Of a stretch of DNA of 28,901 bases, positions 23,920 to 28,901 are shown one piece after another. The translations under genes and the position numbers were made by a program. Under the pieces are notes generated by a model, which had not been told where the DNA came from, did no database searches, and saw nothing but the letters and a program-made list of their open reading frames with translations. Origin of the DNA: CBDUMN01 sp965368335. Its GTDB lineage: Bacteria > Pseudomonadota > Alphaproteobacteria > Rhodospirillales > JAPHRK01. Position 1 is the stretch's first letter, and every line of letters begins with the position of its first letter. The stretch lies in the NCBI GenBank assembly GCA_965368335.1, contig CBDUMN010000041.1, positions 1-28,901 on the forward strand. Direction: 5' to 3'.

Positions 23920-25412
23920 TGCCGACACGGACCATTCTCGGCAATCGCGGCCTACAGCTTGAACAGCCGCTGATCTTCGAGCAGGACTCGCCCGGCATGA
24001 GCGGCGTCGATCTGCCCGAACCTGACGCGGTGCAAGATCGCCTGGGCGGCTTAGGCCGTAAGGAATCTATCGGCCTGCCCGGCTTGTCCGAGCCTCAGGT
24101 GGTGCGCCACTATATGCGCTTGAGCCAGAAAAACTACGCCATCGATAGCGGCGTTTATCCGCTGGGTTCCTGCACCATGAAGCACAACCCGCGGCTCAAC
24201 GAAAAAATGGCCCGTCTGCCCGGCTTGAGCGATCTGCATCCCATGCAGCCGGTTTCCACCGTGCAGGGTGCGTTGGAGTTGATGAACCTGCTCGGGCATT
24301 GGCTGAAAGTGCTGACCGGTATGCCCGCCGTGGCGTTGTCTCCGGCGGCCGGGGCTCATGGGGAGCTTTGCGGCCTGATGGCGGTGCGGGCTGCGCTGGA
24401 AGACCGGGGCAACGCGCGAAAGATCGTGCTGGTTCCCGACTCGGCCCATGGCACCAACCCGGCCAGCGCCGCGCTTTGCGGTTACGACGTGCGGTCCATC
24501 CCGGCCAATGACCGGGGGCGGGTCGATCTGGCGGCCTTGAAAACGGCGCTTAATGAAGACGTCGCCTGCTTCATGCTGACCAACCCCAATACCTGCGGCT
24601 TGTTTGAAGATGAAATTTTGGAAATCGCCGAGGCGGTTCACGCGGCGGGCGCCTTCTTCTATTGCGACGGAGCCAATTTCAACGCCATCGTTGGACGGGT
24701 GCGGCCTGGCGACCTCGGCATCGACTGTATGCACATCAACCTGCATAAGACCTTCTCAACCCCGCATGGCGGCGGTGGACCGGGCAGCGGGCCGACGGTT
24801 TTCTCTGAAGCGTTGGCGTCTTTTGTTCCCGTACCCTACGTGGTCGATAAGGGCGATAGGTTCGATTTGGTCGAAGAGGAAAGCCAGTCGAACCAGAAAC
24901 CGTTTGGCCGGATGAAAGGGTTCCACGGCCAGTTCGGCGTGTTCGTCCGGGCTCTGTCTTACATGCTGAGCATGGGCTCGGACGGTCTGCGCCAAGCCTC
25001 GGCCGATGCGGTGCTCAACGCCAACTATATTGCGGCGCGACTTAACGATCTGCTGACCCAGTCCTACGATGGGCCTTGTATGCATGAGGTGCTGTTCGAC
25101 GACCGGTTCTTGAAGGATACCGGGGTTTCCACTCTCGATTTCGCCAAGGCGATGATCGATGATGGCGTCCATCCGATGACCATGTACTTCCCGCTGGTCG
25201 TCCATGGAGCTTTGCTGATGGAGCCGACGGAAACCGAGTCTAAGCAGGCGCTCGATCAGTTCGTCGAATTGATCCGCGGCCTTGCCGAACGGGCTCAGGG
25301 CGGCAACGAGCAATATTTCAAAGAGGCCCCCCGCATGACGCCAAGACGCCGCCTCGACGAAACCGCCGCAGCGCGCAAACCGATTTTAAGATGGGTACCG
25401 GAGGCGAGCTAA
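23919..25412 (+). CDS. gcvPB: Glycine dehydrogenase (decarboxylating) subunit 2, PLP-binding
   Basis: This is the catalytic C-terminal half of the split P protein. The PLP Schiff-base lysine is Lys277 in INLHKTFSTPHGGGGPG. Also visible are YPLGSCTMKHNPRLNE (about 80-95), LSPAAGAHGEL (about 140-150), DSAHGTNPASAA, and TNPNTCGLFE. At 497 residues it is of normal length. It starts on the last base of gcvPA (TGATG). The end of the operon is four bases from the stop codon of an opposing small gene, and I see no strong terminator between them. Confidence 0.97.
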   Translation: MPTRTILGNRGLQLEQPLIFEQDSPGMSGVDLPEPDAVQDRLGGLGRKESIGLPGLSEPQVVRHYMRLSQKNYAIDSGVYPLGSCTMKHNPRLNEKMARLPGLSDLHPMQPVSTVQGALELMNLLGHWLKVLTGMPAVALSPAAGAHGELCGLMAVRAALEDRGNARKIVLVPDSAHGTNPASAALCGYDVRSIPANDRGRVDLAALKTALNEDVACFMLTNPNTCGLFEDEILEIAEAVHAAGAFFYCDGANFNAIVGRVRPGDLGIDCMHINLHKTFSTPHGGGGPGSGPTVFSEALASFVPVPYVVDKGDRFDLVEEESQSNQKPFGRMKGFHGQFGVFVRALSYMLSMGSDGLRQASADAVLNANYIAARLNDLLTQSYDGPCMHEVLFDDRFLKDTGVSTLDFAKAMIDDGVHPMTMYFPLVVHGALLMEPTETESKQALDQFVELIRGLAERAQGGNEQYFKEAPRMTPRRRLDETAAARKPILRWVPEAS

Positions 25413-25416
25413 GCCG

Positions 25417-25773
25417 CTAAAAAAAGCTGCCGCCGTCGCCTTGGTCGACCATTGAGAAGAGGGTTGAGACGTAGTCCATTTCTTCGCGGCGGCCGCGGCG
25501 TTTGAGCAGTTTTTGCTGGGCCGGTTCGGGCAGGTCGGTAAAGGCGATGACACCTTTGCCAATCAACACATCGATCAAATCTTCGACCACGCGGGCCAGG
25601 GCGAGATCATCCTTGGCCCATTCGGCGGCCTGTGCGCCGCCCTGCGGGTCGATGGCCGATAGAAAGGCGATGACGTCGGGATGGTCGCTGGGGAGCTCGT
25701 CGGGCGCGCTGGGATCGGGCTGATCGAAGAGTGCGTCCACCTGTCCGTTGATGTTCCGCCTGACAAAGGGCAT
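25417..25773 (-). CDS. Small conserved protein often labelled 'tryptophan synthase subunit beta like'
   Basis: The 118-residue protein starts MPFVRRNINGQVDALF and has DHPDVIAFL (about 30-38), followed by the conserved block ARVVEDLIDVLIGKGVIAFTDLPEPAQQKLLKRR (split: VVEDLIDVLI, about 60-69; FTDLPEPAQQKLL, about 75-87). This pattern belongs to a widespread proteobacterial family usually annotated 'tryptophan synthase subunit beta like'. It lacks the PLP lysine and size of TrpB, so the name is misleading. The start was set at ATG 25773; the longer frame upstream adds non-conserved residues. It is convergent with gcvPB and divergent from the LysR gene. Function unknown. Confidence 0.8.
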   Translation of the reverse strand: MPFVRRNINGQVDALFDQPDPSAPDELPSDHPDVIAFLSAIDPQGGAQAAEWAKDDLALARVVEDLIDVLIGKGVIAFTDLPEPAQQKLLKRRGRREEMDYVSTLFSMVDQGDGGSFF

Positions 25774-25894
25774 GGCCGTGTTCCCCGGTTGTGAAGCGCC
25801 TAGCTTATCGCGAAGCCGTTGATAAGAAAAGAAAAACCAAAGAGCTTGCTTGCCGCGACTAAAAATAGCGCTGCTCAATTGTTTTTTTTCAGCC

Positions 25895-25900
25895 TATAAT
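25895..25900 (+). promoter_or_regulatory. Candidate -10 box for the LysR gene
   Basis: A perfect TATAAT lies 41 bases before the LysR start in an AT-rich intergenic stretch. No good -35 box is visible (TGCTCA at 17 bases is poor), so this is a partial promoter call. Confidence 0.35.
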
Positions 25901-25940
25901 TATCCTCTTAAGCCTAAAGTTTGTTTCCTTGTGGGGTTTT

Positions 25941-26837
25941 ATGGATAAGCTTTCCGAACTTGAGGTTTTTACCCGTGTGGTTGACGTCGGGAGTTTTACC
26001 GGAGCTGCCGAATCCCTACGGCTCTCCAAATCGGCGGTGAGCAAGCACATCACCCGCCTGGAAGACCGTTTGGGGGTGCGTCTGCTCAACCGGACTACGC
26101 GGCGCTTGAGTTTGACCGAGGTGGGACAGGCCTTTTATGAGCGTTGCCGGGGCATTCTTTTCGACCTGGAGGAAGCCGAAGCGGCGGTCAGTCATCTAAG
26201 TGAAGCGCCGCGCGGCGTTTTGAAAATCGCCTGCCCGATGACATTCGGTATTAAACACGTCGCCCCTTTTCTGCCGTTGTTCTTGGAAAAACATCCCGAT
26301 CTTAAGGTCGATCTCAATCTCAATGACCGAGTGGTCGATATCGTTGAGGAAGGATACGATTTGGCCGTGCGGATTACGCGGCTTAAGGATTCCAGCCTGA
26401 TAGCCCGAAAATTGGCGTCCGCGCGTATGGTGGTCGCCGCCGCGCCCGCTTACTGGAACCGTAAGGGGCGACCGCAAAAACCCTCCGACCTGAAAGACCA
26501 CGATTGCCTGATCTATTCCATGCGTCACCCGCCCAACGAATGGGAATTCAATATGGGCGATCAAACCGAAACTATCCGGGTTTCAGGCAACCTGACAGCC
26601 AACAACGGAGACGCCTTGATCAAGGCGGCCGCGCAAGGGCTGGGCGTTACCCGCGCCCCGGTTTTTCTGTTCGATGAAGAACTGAAAGACGGCCAGTTGG
26701 AAACTGTTCTGGATGATTGTGAGGGGCAGGGGGTCGATATCTACGCCGTCTATCCCCACGCCCGGCACTTGTCGCCTAAGGTGCGGGCTTTCGTTGATTT
26801 TTTGGTAGCGGCCTACCGTGATAAAAATTGGTGTTAG
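25941..26837 (+). CDS. LysR-family transcriptional regulator
   Basis: The 298-residue regulator has a classic N-terminal winged helix-turn-helix (LSELEVFTRVVDVGSFTGAAE, then LRLSKSAVSKHITRLEDRLGVRLLNRTTRRLSLTE; about 3-62). A LysR substrate-binding domain follows (about 87-290), including GVLKIACPMTFG and VDIVEEGYDLAVRI. The pattern resembles the CrgA/AaeR-like subgroup whose members often control aromatic-acid, efflux or oxidoreductase genes. The start is ATG 25941; a TTG at 25929 is in frame but less likely. LysR genes are commonly divergent from their target, which would here be the small conserved gene at 25417-25773. That is inference. Its stop overlaps the end of the next, convergent gene by four bases. 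Confidence 0.94.
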   Translation: MDKLSELEVFTRVVDVGSFTGAAESLRLSKSAVSKHITRLEDRLGVRLLNRTTRRLSLTEVGQAFYERCRGILFDLEEAEAAVSHLSEAPRGVLKIACPMTFGIKHVAPFLPLFLEKHPDLKVDLNLNDRVVDIVEEGYDLAVRITRLKDSSLIARKLASARMVVAAAPAYWNRKGRPQKPSDLKDHDCLIYSMRHPPNEWEFNMGDQTETIRVSGNLTANNGDALIKAAAQGLGVTRAPVFLFDEELKDGQLETVLDDCEGQGVDIYAVYPHARHLSPKVRAFVDFLVAAYRDKNWC

Positions 26838-28891
26838 GTAGAGCGGCTTTCGCGGAGCCAGCCGCCGAGTAGGAAGGCGATGAGGACTAAGAGCCCGCCA
26901 AGAGCCGCCAGCGGGGTATCGACCAGGGAAGTCTCGGAAACACCGACCACCTTATATTGATCGTTAGCCGCCAGACCGAGCCAGCCGGACCCGGCGGCGG
27001 CTGCGCCGGGTGCAACGCTGCGCAAAAGAGGGATGCGCTGATCGGCGTTCCAGACAAGGCCGCCTTTTGAGGCTTTGCTTAAAGGGCCGAGGGCGGTATC
27101 GCTGGTGGTTACTTCCCGCCATTCCGGCGCATTGGGGTCGCCCGCCACGGCCCAGGCCGACAATGCGCCTTGAGTGACTTTGAAAAGACCGATTTGCGAG
27201 GCGGCTGTTTCGCCTTTGAATAAACCGTCTTTTGCCCGCGCCAAATTAACCCTCACCTGGTTGCCGTCGGGGGCGGTGACAATGGCGGGCGGCAAGGTGT
27301 CCTTCAGGCTGTGTCGTTCGATTTGTAAGCGTTCGCCTTTGATTGTCAGAGCTAGACGCTCTTCTTCGAGATCAGGCTCTTTCATCAGCCAGTGGGCCAA
27401 CCCGCGCAAAAGAGGCAGATGGGGGCCGCCGCCTTTGTAGCCGCGGGCCCAAAGCCAAATGTGATCGCTCAACACCAGAGCGACCCGCCCCTTGCCCACC
27501 CGGTCGACGACCAGCAACGGATGACCGGCGTTTGATTCCATCAGGCTGTATCCTCTGCCGACCTTAGCGCCGATGTGGCGTAGCCAGGGGCCCCAATCGG
27601 CCTGAGCCGTTTGAGCGAGAGAAGCGGTGATCGGATGTTTGCGGCCCATGTCCGTCGGTTGTGGGCGCATGGTGCCTTCCCAAATCTGTCCATCGGGTTG
27701 GCCGGGAAGAATATCGCCGATGGGGGTCGCGGCCAGTGAGCGCGGTCCGGCGAAATCAGGCCCGGCTGCGACCATCACCGCCCCGCCCTTTTCGCTGACG
27801 AATTTGGTGATTGCTTTTAAGTGGGCGTCGGAAACGACGAAGCGGACGAAAAAACGGTCGAAAATGATGAGATCGAAATTATTGATCTGTTTTTCAAACA
27901 ACTCAGCGACCGGAAATTGAATCAGCGCCAGTTCTTTTAAGGGCGTGAAGTCGGTTTTTTCGGGTGGGCGGAGAATGGTGAAATGCACCAGATCGACCGC
28001 CGGATCTGACTTGAAAAGATCGCGCCAAGTCCGTTCCCCAGCATGGGGTTGGCCGGAAAGCAGCATAACCCTTAAGCGGTCGCGTACGCCATTGATGGTG
28101 AGCGCGGCCTTGTCGTTGACCGGGGTAAGGTCGTCCTCGACCGGGTCGACGCTCAGCCGCACCGGGATCGTTCCCGCTCGGTCTATGGGCACGACGATCC
28201 GCCGCGGCTGGTCGATTTGGGCCTCGATTCTGCGGGGCGGAGCGTCGCCGGTTTCCACGGTGACGCCAATCCGTGCGCCGGGTGCGAGCCCTTTGTCGAT
28301 AACGACGAAACGAACCCAAACCCGCCCTCCGACAATGCCGTAATTGGGCACTTCGGTGATAACGATCCGTCGGTCCCGTTCGTTCTTTTTACCAGTCAGC
28401 AGGGTATGGAAGGGCCGGGCGGTATTTTGCGGCGGCATGTCGTGGATGCGTCCATCGGTCACCACGAGTGTCCCGGCCATGCGTTCGGCCGGAATATCGG
28501 CGGCCGCCTGACCGAGTGCGTCGAACAGAACCGTTTCATTTTGTCCCTTGCCGAAGAAGACCTCGCGGACTTCAAGGTGTGGCAGGGTCTTGAGGCGGGT
28601 TTTAAGCTCTTCGCGCAGGGTCTGTGTTCGCTCGGTTCTGTCGGCCAGGGTTTGGCTTGGCGACTGATCGATGGCGAGCAGGGCGATGTCGTCGAGCCTT
28701 TCCCGTTGCTCCTGCAGCAGGGACGGTCCGGCGGCCAGGGTGATGAGCAACAAGGCGAGGCCTAAACGGATCAACCCGCCGCGTAAACCCTGGGCCAAGG
28801 CGATGAGAGCCGGAAGGATGGCGAAAACAGCCAAGACCGTCAGAACCGGCCAGGGGATAAGCGGCGAAAAGACGATGTCCTGAATAATCAT
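26834..28891 (-). CDS. Large membrane-anchored glutamine-amidotransferase-like protein
   Basis: The 685-residue protein has two N-terminal membrane helices (about 14-34 and 40-60), a large periplasmic region, and one C-terminal helix (about 661-680) before a basic end (LRESRST). After the helices comes a von Willebrand-A-like segment (DIALLAIDQSPSQTLADRTER, about 68-88; TLVVTDGRIHD, about 140-150). In the middle is a class-I glutamine-amidotransferase-like domain (RLRVMLLSGQPHAGERTWRDLF, about 272-293; FDLIIFDRF, about 342-350). In alphaproteobacteria such genes usually sit in a MoxR/DUF58/DUF4159 cluster; the partner genes would lie beyond the window's right edge. No catalytic Cys-His pair is evident, so it is probably non-enzymatic. 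The gene is complete, with its start 10 bases from the window end. Confidence 0.82.
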   Translation of the reverse strand: MIIQDIVFSPLIPWPVLTVLAVFAILPALIALAQGLRGGLIRLGLALLLITLAAGPSLLQEQRERLDDIALLAIDQSPSQTLADRTERTQTLREELKTRLKTLPHLEVREVFFGKGQNETVLFDALGQAAADIPAERMAGTLVVTDGRIHDMPPQNTARPFHTLLTGKKNERDRRIVITEVPNYGIVGGRVWVRFVVIDKGLAPGARIGVTVETGDAPPRRIEAQIDQPRRIVVPIDRAGTIPVRLSVDPVEDDLTPVNDKAALTINGVRDRLRVMLLSGQPHAGERTWRDLFKSDPAVDLVHFTILRPPEKTDFTPLKELALIQFPVAELFEKQINNFDLIIFDRFFVRFVVSDAHLKAITKFVSEKGGAVMVAAGPDFAGPRSLAATPIGDILPGQPDGQIWEGTMRPQPTDMGRKHPITASLAQTAQADWGPWLRHIGAKVGRGYSLMESNAGHPLLVVDRVGKGRVALVLSDHIWLWARGYKGGGPHLPLLRGLAHWLMKEPDLEEERLALTIKGERLQIERHSLKDTLPPAIVTAPDGNQVRVNLARAKDGLFKGETAASQIGLFKVTQGALSAWAVAGDPNAPEWREVTTSDTALGPLSKASKGGLVWNADQRIPLLRSVAPGAAAAGSGWLGLAANDQYKVVGVSETSLVDTPLAALGGLLVLIAFLLGGWLRESRST

Positions 28892-28901
28892 CGTTGCAGC
28901 C

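Noticed and set aside
1..28901. tRNA, rRNA, CRISPR array, transposase or prophage genes
   Set aside because: I looked in the intergenic gaps and found no cloverleaf-like sequence, regularly spaced direct repeats, or transposase/integrase motifs. A tRNAscan or ISfinder search would settle this.

Overview
The window reads as a chromosomal segment of a GC-rich alphaproteobacterium, most likely near the Rhodospirillales. This is inferred from gene content (thrC next to an M16 processing-peptidase homologue, ispH-thrB-rnhA, ctaB-SURF1, split gcvPA/gcvPB), not from a marker gene. There is no rRNA, tRNA, CRISPR array, transposase or integrase. Coding density is high, and 28 protein-coding genes are called, all apparently intact.

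Layout. (1) 154-2347: an orphan periplasmic solute-binding protein, then an unusual 12-helix haem-copper-oxidase subunit I-like protein. (2) 2461-5779: ctaB (haem O synthase), an intergenic palindromic repeat, SURF1, and an M32 carboxypeptidase. (3) 5780-6823: an AT-richer patch with one DUF3800 gene on the minus strand, its own promoter and a flanking inverted repeat. (4) 6824-7929: an lrgA-lrgB pair on the minus strand. (5) 8019-10689: thrC and an M16 metallopeptidase. (6) 10691-14865: a small methyltransferase and YqgE/AlgH on the minus strand, then a ScsB/DsbD-type thiol-disulfide transporter and a Prx5-type peroxiredoxin on the plus strand. (7) 18003 back to 14907: a minus-strand operon ispH-thrB-(DsbA/FrnE-like)-rnhA, ending at a hairpin shared with the peroxiredoxin gene. 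(8) 18086-20683: a secreted peptidoglycan-binding/helical-repeat protein, a double-CDGSH iron-sulfur protein and a lipoprotein. (9) 20727-25412: promoter, tandem glycine riboswitch, a hairpin that buries a ribosome-binding site and start codon, and the glycine-cleavage operon gcvT-gcvH-gcvPA-gcvPB. (10) 25417-28891: a small conserved protein, a LysR regulator and a large membrane-anchored glutamine-amidotransferase-like protein.

How it fits together. Regions 2, 5 and 7 look like pieces of one conserved alphaproteobacterial block (cox genes-ctaB-ctaG-coxC-SURF1, with thrC-M16 and ispH-thrB-rnhA-peroxiredoxin nearby). Here the structural oxidase genes coxA/B/C and ctaG are absent between ctaB and SURF1, and unrelated genes sit between the remaining pieces. 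Upstream of ctaB there is instead a subunit I-like protein that keeps the three haem-ligand histidines and one CuB histidine but lacks the helix VII His-His pair. This protein, and the hairpin after the glycine riboswitch, are the two observations I rate most worth checking. A thiol-redox theme (ScsB-like, Prx5, FrnE-like) also runs through 12101-16089.
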